Below are positions 1 through 8,603 of a stretch of 64,000 bases of DNA, one piece after another (position 1 is the first letter of the stretch; every line of letters starts with the position of its first letter). Source of the DNA: Saprospiraceae bacterium (lineage in GTDB: Bacteria; Bacteroidota; Bacteroidia; Chitinophagales; Saprospiraceae); assembly GCA_019187225.1 (NCBI GenBank), contig JABAQQ010000033.1, positions 141,885 through 205,884 on the forward strand, given 5' to 3'. A model generated the notes under the pieces. That model was not told the DNA's origin and made no database searches. It saw only the letters and a list, made by a program, of their open reading frames with translations. The position numbers and the translations under genes were made by a program.

Positions 1-482
1 CCCGGAAAAGCGACCGGGTGCAAAGCCATCGAGTTTTCGCCGGATCGCCCGACGTAAATAAAAATCCCGGCCACTACCGCCAACGGAAACAGGTGCAGGT
101 AGCGCCATTTGAGCAGTTTTTCGCGTTCCACACACCAGCCGGCGAAAAAACCGCCGAGAAAAAACGCAAACAGCCACAGGAAGATCGAACCGGCTGTTCT
201 GATCTCTCCCTGATACAGATCCTGGGCGATTTGCGGCAGCAACCCCGTCACATTCGTCACCACGACCGAAAATGTCATCAGTCCGGCGTAAATGACGATA
301 CCCGAACTGAAGGGGTAAATGAAGGCATACAGCATTTTCATGCGGAACGAGCGCCGCCGGGCCTTCTCGCTCGGCCGCGGCAACATGCTCACCCAGACTG
401 GCGGATAAAGGTATTCGTACCACTTACTCGATTTCGCCCGCTCCGGTGTATCGGTCGGGCGCGGATGTTTGGTTTTGGACAT
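1..482 (-). CDS. Partial membrane protein, possibly YoaK/DUF1275-like
   Basis: The reading frame starts at an ATG (482) and runs off the left edge of the window, so only about 160 N-terminal residues are visible. The first 45 residues are hydrophilic and rich in Lys, Arg and Pro. Three hydrophobic segments follow (about residues 50-75, 95-115 and 125-140). The stretch with 'VVVTNVTG' followed later by 'AFFLGGFFAGW' resembles the TG-containing first half of DUF1275 (YoaK) membrane proteins. That match is recalled by eye, so the family is tentative. An inner-membrane protein is well supported; the substrate or role is unknown. It is divergent from the fumarylacetoacetase gene. Confidence 0.55.
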   Translation of the reverse strand, partial: MSKTKHPRPTDTPERAKSSKWYEYLYPPVWVSMLPRPSEKARRRSFRMKMLYAFIYPFSSGIVIYAGLMTFSVVVTNVTGLLPQIAQDLYQGEIRTAGSIFLWLFAFFLGGFFAGWCVEREKLLKWRYLHLFPLAVVAGIFIYVGRSGENSMALHPVAFP

Positions 483-528
483 TGAACTATGTTTGCTTTT
501 GATTTGCGACTTTTGCGCCGATTTTTTT

Positions 529-598
529 GAAACACATAGACATACACGCCGCATAAATTAAAAACCCTGCTGTGTTCTATGTGTCTATGTGTTTGATT
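529..598. repeat. Imperfect inverted repeat upstream of fahA
   Basis: A left arm containing 'aaacacatagacat' and a right arm containing 'gtgtctatgtgttt' can pair with one mismatch. A similar arrangement around 'aaacacatag' and 'ctatgtgttt' occurs near 53700-53757, so this is probably a dispersed intergenic repeat and not a gene-specific operator. Confidence 0.5.
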
Positions 599-614
599 CT
601 CATACTTAAAATCC

Positions 615-1874
615 ATGCAGACGTTCACTTCCTGGCTCCCCATTCCCGCCGATTCCGATTTTTCATTGTACAATCTGCCTTTCGGCATTTTCCATACCGG
701 CGACGGAAAAGCCCGCGCAGGCATCGCCATCGGCGACCACATCGTTGATCTGGCAACGGCTGCCGACGCCGGTTTGTTTGGGAAACGCCGCTTTTTTAAA
801 AAAATATTCGGGCAAAACACGCTCAACGACTTCATCGCCCTCGGCAAACCCGTTACCAGCCGCATCCGCCGGAAGGTACAGGACTGGCTGACCCGGGCTG
901 AAGCGCCTGAAAATGCTGCCCGCCTGCTCGCCGACCGCCACCAGGCGACCATGCTGCTCCCCGTCCGCGTGGGCAACTACACCGACTTTTACAGCAGCAT
1001 CGAACATGCTACCAACGTAGGCAAAATGTTCCGCCCCGACAATCCCCTGCTGCCCAACTGGCGCTGGTTGCCCGTGGGTTATCACGGCAGGGCGTCGTCG
1101 GTGGTCGTGAGCGGCACGCCCATTCGCCGTCCGTGGGGACAAATCGTGCCGAAAGGCCAGGAATCGCCCGTTTTCGCCCCTTCCCGCCAACTCGATTTCG
1201 AGCTCGAAATGGCTTTCGTCATCGGCAAGGACAGCGCGCTGGGCGAGCCGGTTTCCATTGACAAAGCGGAAGACCACATCTTCGGTCTGGCGCTTTTCAA
1301 CGACTGGAGTGCGCGCGACATCCAGCGCTGGGAATACGTGCCGCTCGGGCCCTTTTTGGGCAAAAACTTCGGCTCCTCGATGTCGCCCTGGATCGTGCCG
1401 CTCGAAGCGCTCAAACCCTTCCGGGTGAAAAGTCCGAAACAAATACCTGCTCCCCTTTCTTACCTGCAACACACCGCGCGGATTGGGCAGAATTACGATA
1501 TTTCACTGGAAGTAAGTGTTAAAACGGGAAAAATTAACGGAGAAACCGTAATTTCGCGTTCCAACACCAAATACCTTTACTGGTCTATGGCGCAGCAGTT
1601 GGCACATCATACGGTGAACGGCTGCAACGTCTGTGCAGGCGACCTGATGGCATCCGGTACGATCAGCGGGCCGCAGGCGGGAAGCTACGGCTCTATGCTC
1701 GAACTGAGTTGGGGCGGCCAGCGCCCGGTGGAACTGAACGACGGCTCTTCCCGGACTTTTCTTGCGGACGGCGATACCGTGACGATGCGGGCAGTGGCGG
1801 AGAGGGGCGGCATCCGGGTCGGATTCGGGGAAGTAAGCGGGATGATATTGCCGCCTTTTGAGTTGCAGCAATAG
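615..1874 (+). CDS. fahA: Fumarylacetoacetase
   Basis: Fumarylacetoacetase hydrolyses 4-fumarylacetoacetate to fumarate and acetoacetate, the last step of tyrosine/homogentisate breakdown in the cytoplasm. The 419-residue length is the usual one for the family. The small N-terminal SH3-like domain is followed by the beta-roll catalytic domain. Visible active-site elements are 'YTDFYSSIEHATNVG' (metal-binding Asp and catalytic His), 'QLDFELEMAF' (the two metal-binding Glu) and 'LFNDWSARDIQ' (metal-binding Asp). The ATG at 615 is taken as start because the protein begins with the typical 'SWLPIPADSDFSLYNLPFG'. No other tyrosine-degradation gene lies next to it in the window, so it appears to be a single-gene unit. 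Confidence 0.96.
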   Translation: MQTFTSWLPIPADSDFSLYNLPFGIFHTGDGKARAGIAIGDHIVDLATAADAGLFGKRRFFKKIFGQNTLNDFIALGKPVTSRIRRKVQDWLTRAEAPENAARLLADRHQATMLLPVRVGNYTDFYSSIEHATNVGKMFRPDNPLLPNWRWLPVGYHGRASSVVVSGTPIRRPWGQIVPKGQESPVFAPSRQLDFELEMAFVIGKDSALGEPVSIDKAEDHIFGLALFNDWSARDIQRWEYVPLGPFLGKNFGSSMSPWIVPLEALKPFRVKSPKQIPAPLSYLQHTARIGQNYDISLEVSVKTGKINGETVISRSNTKYLYWSMAQQLAHHTVNGCNVCAGDLMASGTISGPQAGSYGSMLELSWGGQRPVELNDGSSRTFLADGDTVTMRAVAERGGIRVGFGEVSGMILPPFELQQ

Positions 1875-1980
1875 AACAATTATGTGTCACCCCGGGTTCG
1901 GAAAACGGCTTCGCAGAAGCCAAACTCATACGAATCAGGGATTGTAGCGCAAGGGACTCGTTATAGACACCGTAGAGCCA

Positions 1981-2082
1981 TTTCCCGCAGATTTCCGCAG
2001 AAAAAATCCCGCAGATAACCGCAGACTTTGATTTCGATCTGCGAAAATCAGCGTAATTTTTTCTGCGGAAATCTGCGGGAAA
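1981..2082. repeat. Long palindromic intergenic repeat
   Basis: A 27-base arm at 1981-2007 is the exact reverse complement of 2056-2082. The spacer itself holds further 'ccgcag'/'ctgcgg' pairs. The structure could form a long hairpin between fahA and the first glycine-rich gene. Elements built on 'cgcagatttccgcag' are familiar intergenic repeats in Bacteroidota (recalled, not searched). It may help end fahA transcription, but there is no classical T-tract after the stem. Confidence 0.8.
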
Positions 2083-2160
2083 CATTTTTGCCCCGATTCG
2101 CACGACTCTTGTTTTTAATCCATATGATTTTTAACAATTTAACTCAACTTCCGCCTTCTT

Positions 2161-3600
2161 ATGACAATACTCACCTCTTTTAGGGAGCGGGTGCTCCGCT
2201 CGTTTTTCTCTCAACCTACAGGACTTTTCCCCTTTGTTGTCCTGCTATTCTTGTTCCCTTTTAAAAAAGCAACCTCGCAATGCAACGGGAATACCGTTAT
2301 CAACATCAATGCTGCTGGCGGGGCGATAACATTCCTTTGGGGGGCGCCATCCACCGGAGGACCGTTTAATGTTCAAATTACTGCTATAGGTGGTAGTGGC
2401 GGTGGCGTTCAGGGCGGGAATCTAGGTGGTGGAGGAGCAGAGGTAATTGGAACTTTTATTGTGGAAAACAATGAAAAACTTTTTGCAATAGCCGGCAGTG
2501 CTGGCGGATCAGGCACGAATGCAAACCACGCGGGCGGTGGCGGTGGCGCTTCCGGTGTAGTTAATTGTGGCACGATCCCTAATTGCGCAACTGGCGCCTT
2601 TTTGGTTATCGCTGCCGGTGGTAATGGAGGACAGGTAGATAATGCTGGCTTGGGCGGTTCGAATACGTATAACGGTTCAGGAAATGGTGGTTTAGGCGGC
2701 GGCAACAATGGCGGTGGTGGCGGAGCCGGAGATAGTGACGACGGTGGTGACGGAGCCAATGGAAACCGGGGATTTGGAGGTAATCAAGCCCAAACTACCG
2801 GTATCGTACTTGGTGGTGCGGGCAGCAATGGAACAAATAGGGGCGGTGATGGAATGGGCGGCGGCGGCGGCGGCGGTCTTAACAGTTCGGATGGATCAGG
2901 AGGAGGGGCAGGACAAACCGGTGCAGATGCTGGAAATACGATAAGTGCCACTTCCTTTAATTCCGGCAGTAATCAGGGAGGTCAGGATGGAGGTGTTGGT
3001 GTTACAGCTACTCCGGGCTCAGTTGTCGTAGTTTGCCTCGGCTCGCTCCCGGTCGAACTCATCAACTTCAAAGCCGTCCTGCTCGATCAGGAGGTCAAAC
3101 TCGTCTGGAGCACCGCCACCGAAAAAGACAACCACGGCTTCGACATCGAGCGCAGCGCCGACAACCGCAACTGGACGACCCTCGGCTTCGTGCCCGGCCA
3201 CGGCACCACCGCCGAAAAATCCGAGTACGCTTTCACCGACGACCATCCGCTCGCAGGCGTCAACTACTACCGCCTTAAGCAAATGGACACAGACGGAAGT
3301 TTCCAGCACACGCCGATGGTGGTGGCCGATGTGCACGCCAACGCGCTGCAATTCGACATTTTCCCCAACCCTTCCACCGACGGCACTTTAACCTTCCGCA
3401 CCGTGAGCCAACGGGAAGGCGAGGCACAGGTCGAGATATGGGACTGGGCGGGCTACAAAGTCTGGAACGAAACCCAGCGCCTCTGGGAAGGCACCACCGT
3501 CTGGCCCGTTCCGATGACCAATTTCCCGAAAGGTACCTATTCCGTCCGGCTGCAAATGCCCGACGGCACGGTGCAATTTAAGAAGATCGTGTTGCAGTAG
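2161..3600 (+). CDS. Secreted glycine-rich protein with T9SS sorting domain, copy 1
   Basis: The 479-residue protein has a long signal peptide ending near residue 40 ('FPFKKATSQ'). Residues about 55-290 form a domain rich in Gly runs, with the pattern 'GGGGGASGVVNCG...FLVIAAGGNGG' seen in ALK-type glycine-rich domains (PF12810-like, from memory). From about residue 296 ('LPVELINFKAV') comes a fibronectin-III-like module with 'ERSADNRNW' and 'GVNYYRLKQ'. The last 80 residues are a type A T9SS sorting domain ('FDIFPNPSTDGTLTF', ending 'KKIVLQ'). It is the first of four tandem paralogues. The glycine-rich half uses many GGT and GGA codons while the C-terminal half is GC-rich. It is probably a surface or secreted protein; the function is unknown. 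Confidence 0.9.
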   Translation: MTILTSFRERVLRSFFSQPTGLFPFVVLLFLFPFKKATSQCNGNTVININAAGGAITFLWGAPSTGGPFNVQITAIGGSGGGVQGGNLGGGGAEVIGTFIVENNEKLFAIAGSAGGSGTNANHAGGGGGASGVVNCGTIPNCATGAFLVIAAGGNGGQVDNAGLGGSNTYNGSGNGGLGGGNNGGGGGAGDSDDGGDGANGNRGFGGNQAQTTGIVLGGAGSNGTNRGGDGMGGGGGGGLNSSDGSGGGAGQTGADAGNTISATSFNSGSNQGGQDGGVGVTATPGSVVVVCLGSLPVELINFKAVLLDQEVKLVWSTATEKDNHGFDIERSADNRNWTTLGFVPGHGTTAEKSEYAFTDDHPLAGVNYYRLKQMDTDGSFQHTPMVVADVHANALQFDIFPNPSTDGTLTFRTVSQREGEAQVEIWDWAGYKVWNETQRLWEGTTVWPVPMTNFPKGTYSVRLQMPDGTVQFKKIVLQ

Positions 3601-3607
3601 TGTTCAC

Positions 3608-3698
3608 CGTGTCATTCTGAGCGCAGTGAAGAATCTGCTTAAAGGCAACTGATTATCAATTGCTTAGCCAGATTCTTCACTGCGCTCAGAATGACACG
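3608..3698. repeat. Perfect 30-bp inverted repeat
   Basis: The 30 bases at 3608-3637 (core 'cattctgagcgcagtgaag') are the exact reverse complement of 3669-3698, separated by a 31-base AT-rich spacer. It lies just after the stop codon of glycine-rich copy 1 and may act as a transcript 3' end, although it has the look of a dispersed palindromic element. Confidence 0.85.
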
Positions 3699-3732
3699 TT
3701 GGCAAGTGAATGAATATACATGCGTCGCTTTA

Positions 3733-3763
3733 GTGAGGCGGTGACTGCCAGTCACCGCCTCAC
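3733..3763. repeat. 31-base palindrome between glycine-rich genes
   Basis: Fifteen bases at 3733-3747 ('gtgaggcggtgactg') pair perfectly with 3749-3763 around a single central base. No T-run follows, so a terminator role is uncertain. It is a second, unrelated palindrome in the 360-base gap between copies 1 and 2. Confidence 0.75.
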
Positions 3764-3838
3764 TTGCATTCTACGAAGCCCAACCTTTCAAAGCGCCTGA
3801 TTTTACAAAATAATAATAACAGAAATCTTACACCCTTT

Positions 3839-3869
3839 TTGGTACGACTTTGGCAGGAAAATACCTTTG
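3839..3869 (+). promoter_or_regulatory. Bacteroidota-type promoter for glycine-rich copy 2
   Basis: TTG at 3839-3841, a 20-base spacer and TACCTTTG at 3862-3869 match the Bacteroidota primary-sigma form TTG-N19-21-TAnnTTTG. The predicted start of transcription would leave a leader of roughly 85 bases before the ATG at 3961. Confidence 0.65.
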
Positions 3870-3960
3870 CATTCTTTTTTACTGGAAATAGTCCTGATTG
3901 AAACAAACACACCATTTATCCTATTCTGTCGGATAGGGAATAATTAACGCCTTCCAACCG

Positions 3961-5349
3961 ATGCATTCTTTTAACAAACTGCTTAAAATCAGTCTCTTAT
4001 TCATCACGCCCCTTTTTATCCGGGCACAGGATTGCAACAACACGACCGTGATCGCCCTTACCGGCCCCGGCACGGCCGAATGGACTGCCCCTGCCAGCGG
4101 CGGGCCGTTTTCGGTGCGCATCACTGCGACCGGCGCAGGTGGCGGCGCCAATACGGTAAATTTTAACAAGCCCGGCGGCACCGGCGCCGTCATGTCCGGC
4201 ACTTTTATGGTACAGAACGGCCATAAGTTGTTCGCCATCGCCGGCGATTTCGGCAAGGATGCCACACTCGAAGGCGCGGGCGGCGGCGGCGGTTCGGGTG
4301 TCGTCAACTGCTTAGATGGGCCTTGTGTGCAGGGAACCATCCTGATCATCGCAGCAGGCGGCAACGGCGGCGGCGATGTGCTGGGGTCGGGTGGTTCGGC
4401 GCTCATCAACGGCAGCGGCAACGGCGGGCCCGCCGGCGGCGATCCGGCACATCCCGGCGACTGGGGCGGCGGCGGCGGCGGTGAAAACACCGACGGCCAG
4501 AGCGCGTCGGGCTCCGGGGGGAAAGGTGGTAGCAAAGTAAAGAAAAACGGCATTTCGGCAGGCGGCATGGGCAGCCGCACCCAGGACATCAACGACGGCG
4601 GCGACGGCATGGGCGGCGGCGGCGGCGGCGGCGACTACGGCGCGGGCGGCGGCGGCGGTCACACCGGCGGCACCGGCGGCAACCTGGCGCAAGCCAAATC
4701 GTGGAATTCCGGTACCAGCCAGGACAATTCAGACGGCGAATTGGGTGGTGGCAATAACCTCGGCACGATCACCGTCGTTTGTCTGGAGGCGCTCCCGGTC
4801 GAACTTGCCAATTTTAAAGCCGTGATACCGCGAGATGGCGAAGTGCACCTCATCTGGGAAACCGCTACGGAAAAAGACAACCACGGCTTCGATGTGGAGC
4901 GCAGCGCCGACGGACGCAGCTGGTCGGCATTGGGATTCGTGCCGGGCAACGGAACCACCGCCTTGCCGCAGGATTACTTTTTTATAGACGAAGCCCCGTT
5001 TGCAGGCGTCAATTATTACCGGCTGAAACAACACGACACCGACGGCGAATTTGAATACTCGCCGATGGTCGTGGCCGACGTGCGCACGGAGGGGCCGGAT
5101 TTCAATGTGTTCCCCAATCCCTCTGCCACCGGCGAATTGTCGTTCCGCATGGTAAGCCAAACGAAAGGCGAAGCCCTGCTGGAGATCTTTGACTGGGCGG
5201 GTTACAAAGTGTACAAAGAGCCTGTCGGCATTTTTGAAGGTACGACCGTTTGGCCCGTTTCTTTGGCCACATTTCCCAAAGGCGCCTATACCGCCCGTCT
5301 GGAAATGCCGGGAGGAGCAGTCGTTTTCAGGAAGATTGTACTTCCATAG
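3961..5349 (+). CDS. Secreted glycine-rich protein with T9SS sorting domain, copy 2
   Basis: This 462-residue paralogue has a signal peptide ending at 'FIRAQ' (residue 22). The glycine-rich domain (about 40-275) repeats the family landmarks 'GTFMVQNGHKLFAIAG', 'GGGGGSGVVNC' and 'ILIIAAGGNGG'. The fibronectin-III-like module starts at 'LPVELANFKAV' (about 277). A type A T9SS domain starts at 'FNVFPNPSATGELSF' and ends 'FRKIVLP'. Unlike copies 1 and 4, nearly all Gly codons here are GGC, making the region very GC-rich. It has its own promoter-like sequence upstream, so the four paralogues need not be one transcript. Confidence 0.9.
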   Translation: MHSFNKLLKISLLFITPLFIRAQDCNNTTVIALTGPGTAEWTAPASGGPFSVRITATGAGGGANTVNFNKPGGTGAVMSGTFMVQNGHKLFAIAGDFGKDATLEGAGGGGGSGVVNCLDGPCVQGTILIIAAGGNGGGDVLGSGGSALINGSGNGGPAGGDPAHPGDWGGGGGGENTDGQSASGSGGKGGSKVKKNGISAGGMGSRTQDINDGGDGMGGGGGGGDYGAGGGGGHTGGTGGNLAQAKSWNSGTSQDNSDGELGGGNNLGTITVVCLEALPVELANFKAVIPRDGEVHLIWETATEKDNHGFDVERSADGRSWSALGFVPGNGTTALPQDYFFIDEAPFAGVNYYRLKQHDTDGEFEYSPMVVADVRTEGPDFNVFPNPSATGELSFRMVSQTKGEALLEIFDWAGYKVYKEPVGIFEGTTVWPVSLATFPKGAYTARLEMPGGAVVFRKIVLP

Positions 5350-5355
5350 TTGTTT

Positions 5356-5437
5356 AAGGTTGTTTGAAATGGTTTGAAATCGTTTCCCGGCAACCTCACA
5401 CCATTTCAAACAATCTCAAACAACCTCAAACCATCCA
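5356..5437. repeat. Imperfect inverted repeat between copies 2 and 3
   Basis: The 97-base gap between the two glycine-rich genes is almost entirely made of 'ggttgtttgaaatggtttgaaat' type sequence on the left and its near reverse complement ('atttcaaacaatctcaaac') on the right. It could form a hairpin that separates the two transcripts. It is AT-rich in contrast to the flanking genes. Confidence 0.7.
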
Positions 5438-5446
5438 CCCAACCGC

Positions 5447-6904
5447 ATGAGAAAACGCTACGCCTTCGCCGTATCCCTGATTTCAACCCTTGTCGTCGCG
5501 TCGCTGCCTGCCCGCGTTCAGGCGCAATGCAACAACAACACTGTAATCACCCTTACAGGGCCCGGCACGGCAGAGTGGACGGCCCCGGCTACCGGCGGGC
5601 CGTTTGAGGTAACGATCTCGGCCACCGGCGCAGCGGGAGGTGCTTATATCCAAGCCAATCCGGATCGAACGGGCGGCACCGGCGCTACGATGAGCGGTAC
5701 CTTTATGGTGCAGAATGGTGAAAAATTGTTCGCCATCGCCGGCGGTGGCGGCTTCCATTCCCAATTGGAGGGCGGTGGCGGCGGCGGCGGTTCGGGTGTG
5801 GTCAACTGCGGTACAGGCGCGTGTGCGAGCGGCGCCATTCTCATCATCGCGGCCGGTGGCAACGGCGGTCAGCTCGGCGGGCCCAACGGCGGTTTCGGCC
5901 TGGGCGGCTCCGCCGCTATCGGCGGCGACGAGCAGGGCGGCGACAACGGTGGCGACAGCGACGGCGGCGGTGGCGGCGGCGGACTTCAAACGCCCGGCCA
6001 GGGCGCGCCCTCCGGCGGCGGGGGCGGCGGTAAGGTTTCCAAAACGGGGTTGGCGCCCGGGGGCCAGGGCAGTTTCAATCCGGTATCCGGCGACAACGAC
6101 GGCGGCGCGGGCATGGGCGGCGGCGGTGGCGGCGGCGACGGCGCTACCATAGACAATGCAGCCGGCGGCGGCGGGGGCCATACCGGCGGCGACGGCGGCA
6201 ACTTGTCGGCGGCGTCCTCTTTCAATTCCGGCAACGACCAGGCGAATCAGGACGGCACAGCCGGCGGCGGCAATCCCGGCGACCCGGACACTCCTCCCAG
6301 CACCCCCTCCAACCCGGGCACGGTCACCGTCGTTTGCCTCCAGGCGCTCCCGGTAAAACTCATTGATTTCAAGGCCGTTATCCAAAAAACCGGCGATGTC
6401 GCGCTGCTCTGGAGCACGGCCACCGAAAAAGACAACCACGGCTACGACGTGGAACGCAGCGCCGACAACCGCCATTGGACCACACTCGGTTTCGTGCCCG
6501 GCAGTGGCACCACTGCGGAGCGCCGCGATTACACTTTCACCGACCAGGCCCCTTTGGCAGGCGTCAATTACTACCGCCTCAAACAAACGGACTTCGACGG
6601 TAAATACGAATACTCGCCGATGGTGGTGGCCGACGTGCGCGCGCAACACCTGCAATTCGACGTTTTTCCCAACCCCTCCGCCGACGGCAATCTCTCCGTC
6701 CGCACGGTGAGCCGGCAGGAAGGCGACGCCCTGCTCGAACTTTTCGACTGGGCCGGATACAAAGTTTTTAAAGAAAAAATACGCCTCTACGAAGGCACCA
6801 CCGTGTGGCCGGTATCGCTGGCGACTTTCCCCAAAGGAACCTATACGGCGCGGATCGAAATGCCCGACGGAACGGCGCAGTATGAAAAGATTATTTTACA
6901 GTAA
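5447..6904 (+). CDS. Secreted glycine-rich protein with T9SS sorting domain, copy 3
   Basis: The third paralogue (485 residues) begins with a clear signal peptide cut near 'ARVQAQ' (residue 27). The glycine-rich domain shows 'GTFMVQNGEKLFAIAG', 'GGGGGGSGVVNCG' and 'ILIIAAGGNGG'. Near residues 275-290 a Pro/Thr-rich linker ('DPDTPPSTPSNPG') absent from the other copies precedes 'LPVKLIDFKAV'. The C-terminal module has 'ERSADNRHWTTLGFVPG' and 'GVNYYRLKQTDFDG', then the T9SS type A domain ending 'YEKIILQ'. Gly codons are mostly GGC as in copy 2. Function unknown; extracellular. Confidence 0.9.
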   Translation: MRKRYAFAVSLISTLVVASLPARVQAQCNNNTVITLTGPGTAEWTAPATGGPFEVTISATGAAGGAYIQANPDRTGGTGATMSGTFMVQNGEKLFAIAGGGGFHSQLEGGGGGGGSGVVNCGTGACASGAILIIAAGGNGGQLGGPNGGFGLGGSAAIGGDEQGGDNGGDSDGGGGGGGLQTPGQGAPSGGGGGGKVSKTGLAPGGQGSFNPVSGDNDGGAGMGGGGGGGDGATIDNAAGGGGGHTGGDGGNLSAASSFNSGNDQANQDGTAGGGNPGDPDTPPSTPSNPGTVTVVCLQALPVKLIDFKAVIQKTGDVALLWSTATEKDNHGYDVERSADNRHWTTLGFVPGSGTTAERRDYTFTDQAPLAGVNYYRLKQTDFDGKYEYSPMVVADVRAQHLQFDVFPNPSADGNLSVRTVSRQEGDALLELFDWAGYKVFKEKIRLYEGTTVWPVSLATFPKGTYTARIEMPDGTAQYEKIILQ

Positions 6905-6925
6905 AAGGATGGATGTCAAGCGCAT

Positions 6926-6958
6926 ACGTTTACGAAACCTTCAAGGTTTCGTAAACGT
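6926..6958. repeat. 16-bp palindrome after copy 3
   Basis: Sixteen bases at 6926-6941 ('acgtttacgaaacctt') pair perfectly with 6943-6958 around one central base. The palindrome sits 22 bases after the stop codon of copy 3. No T-tract follows. Confidence 0.75.
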
Positions 6959-7097
6959 GGCACAAGGTAAACACCAGATGCCGGATACCCGACAAAAAAA
7001 GTATCCGTCTACCCATTGTCCCCTACGCCATGCGTGGTATTTTTGGCAGTTCTTTTTTAACACACTCCCTCTCCCGTAACAAAAGCAGATTACAACT

Positions 7098-8552
7098 ATG
7101 AAAAAACACCCGACTCCCGGTCAACGAATGGTTCGTTCGTTTTTAGTCCTGAATTCAACGTTATTTTTCTTTTTTACCCTGTTCCTGCAACTTGCACCTG
7201 CCGTTTCATGGGCGCAATGCAATGGGAATACGGTGCTCACTATTACTGGGCCTCTTTCAACAACCTGGACTGCACCCGCAACAGGCGGGCCATTTTCTGT
7301 AAGGATTACTGCCACAGGCGGTGGGGGGGGTGATGTTACCGATTTTGATAGCGAAATAGGCGGCAGTGGTGCTACCATGTCCGGAACTTTTACAGTACAA
7401 AATAATCAGACAATCCGTGCAATCGCAGGGGGGCCGGGTGGTGACGCTCCTGACAAAGGCGGCGGTGGTGGCGGCGGTTCAGGTGCTGTAGATTGCGGAA
7501 CGGCCGGTCCGGGAGGATGCGGAAGTGGAACAATAATGATCGTCGCTGCGGGTGGTAATGGAGATAATGGCCCGGGTAACCCGGGCTTAGGTGGTTCTAT
7601 TGCTGAGGGAGACGGTTCCGGGGGAGCCGGTGGGGGGGTGGATGGCGGCGGCGGCGGCGGCGGCGAATCAGGCAATGGGGAAAACGCTGACCCATTGGAT
7701 CCAGATTCTCCTGGATTTGGAGGAGGATTTGGCGGATCGCAGATTTCACTGACAGGTATATCAGCCAGTGGTCAGGGCAGTAACAGCGGTGGCGGCGATG
7801 GCGGTGCAGGTATGGGCGGCGGCGGCGGCGGCGGCAATAATGGCAACGGTGGCGGCGGTGGACATACCGGCGCTCCCGGAGATAATGTAGCCGCAGCTCA
7901 ATCCTTCAACCAAGGAACAGACCAAGCCAATACTGATGGTGCTACTGGCGGAGGCGCTAATAACGGCACTGTCTTGATCGTCTGCCTCGGCGCCCTCCCC
8001 GTCGAACTCATCAACTTCAAAGCCGTGATCCAGGGAAGCAGCGAAGTGATGCTGCTCTGGAGCACCGCATCCGAAAAAGACAACCTCGGCTACGACGTGG
8101 AGCGCAGCGCCGACAACCGCAACTGGTCGTCGCTCGGTTTCGTGCCCGGCAGCGGCACTTCGGCGGAAAAACACGAATATAATTTCCACGACGAAAAACC
8201 CCTCGCGGGTGTCAACTACTACCGCCTCAAACAAATGGACACCGACGGCCAATACCAATACACGCCGATGGTGGTGGCCGATGTGCGCGGCGGCGGTTCG
8301 CAATTCGACGTTTTTCCCAATCCTTCTGCCAGCGGCGCTCTTTCCGTGCGCGCCGTGAGCACTAAGGAAGGCGACGCTCTGCTCGAAGTGTTCAGCTGGG
8401 CGGGCCTTCGGGTCTATAAAGAAACCTTCCGCGCCTACGAGGGCACCATCGTGTCGCCGCTCGATATGACGACGTTCCCGAAAGGCACCTACACCGCCCG
8501 GCTCGAAATGCCCGACGGCACGGTGCAGTTCAAAAAGATCGTGTTGCAGTGA
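7098..8552 (+). CDS. Secreted glycine-rich protein with T9SS sorting domain, copy 4
   Basis: The fourth paralogue (484 residues) has a long signal peptide ending near 'APAVSWAQ' (residue 40). Its glycine-rich domain has 'GTFTVQNNQTIRAIAG', 'GGGGGGSGAVDCG' and 'IMIVAAGGNGD'. The C-terminal half from 'LPVELINFKAV' (about 298) is very close to that of copy 1, while the glycine-rich part differs in codon use and insertions. It ends with a type A T9SS domain ('FDVFPNPSASGALSV', ending 'KKIVLQ'). The fibronectin-like module reads 'KDNLGYDVERSADNRNW'. Function unknown. Confidence 0.9.
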   Translation: MKKHPTPGQRMVRSFLVLNSTLFFFFTLFLQLAPAVSWAQCNGNTVLTITGPLSTTWTAPATGGPFSVRITATGGGGGDVTDFDSEIGGSGATMSGTFTVQNNQTIRAIAGGPGGDAPDKGGGGGGGSGAVDCGTAGPGGCGSGTIMIVAAGGNGDNGPGNPGLGGSIAEGDGSGGAGGGVDGGGGGGGESGNGENADPLDPDSPGFGGGFGGSQISLTGISASGQGSNSGGGDGGAGMGGGGGGGNNGNGGGGGHTGAPGDNVAAAQSFNQGTDQANTDGATGGGANNGTVLIVCLGALPVELINFKAVIQGSSEVMLLWSTASEKDNLGYDVERSADNRNWSSLGFVPGSGTSAEKHEYNFHDEKPLAGVNYYRLKQMDTDGQYQYTPMVVADVRGGGSQFDVFPNPSASGALSVRAVSTKEGDALLEVFSWAGLRVYKETFRAYEGTIVSPLDMTTFPKGTYTARLEMPDGTVQFKKIVLQ

Positions 8553-8603
8553 GGGTGGAAGGTAGATGGTAGAATCCCATTTTCCCGATGTGTCCCCGCC
8601 CAA

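Noticed and set aside
5483-6655. Long minus-strand frame (390 codons) opposite glycine-rich copy 3, and similar ones opposite copies 1, 2 and 4
   Set aside because: They arise from GGC-rich codons read in reverse (Ala/Pro/Arg-rich products), have no domain features and lie opposite well-supported genes.
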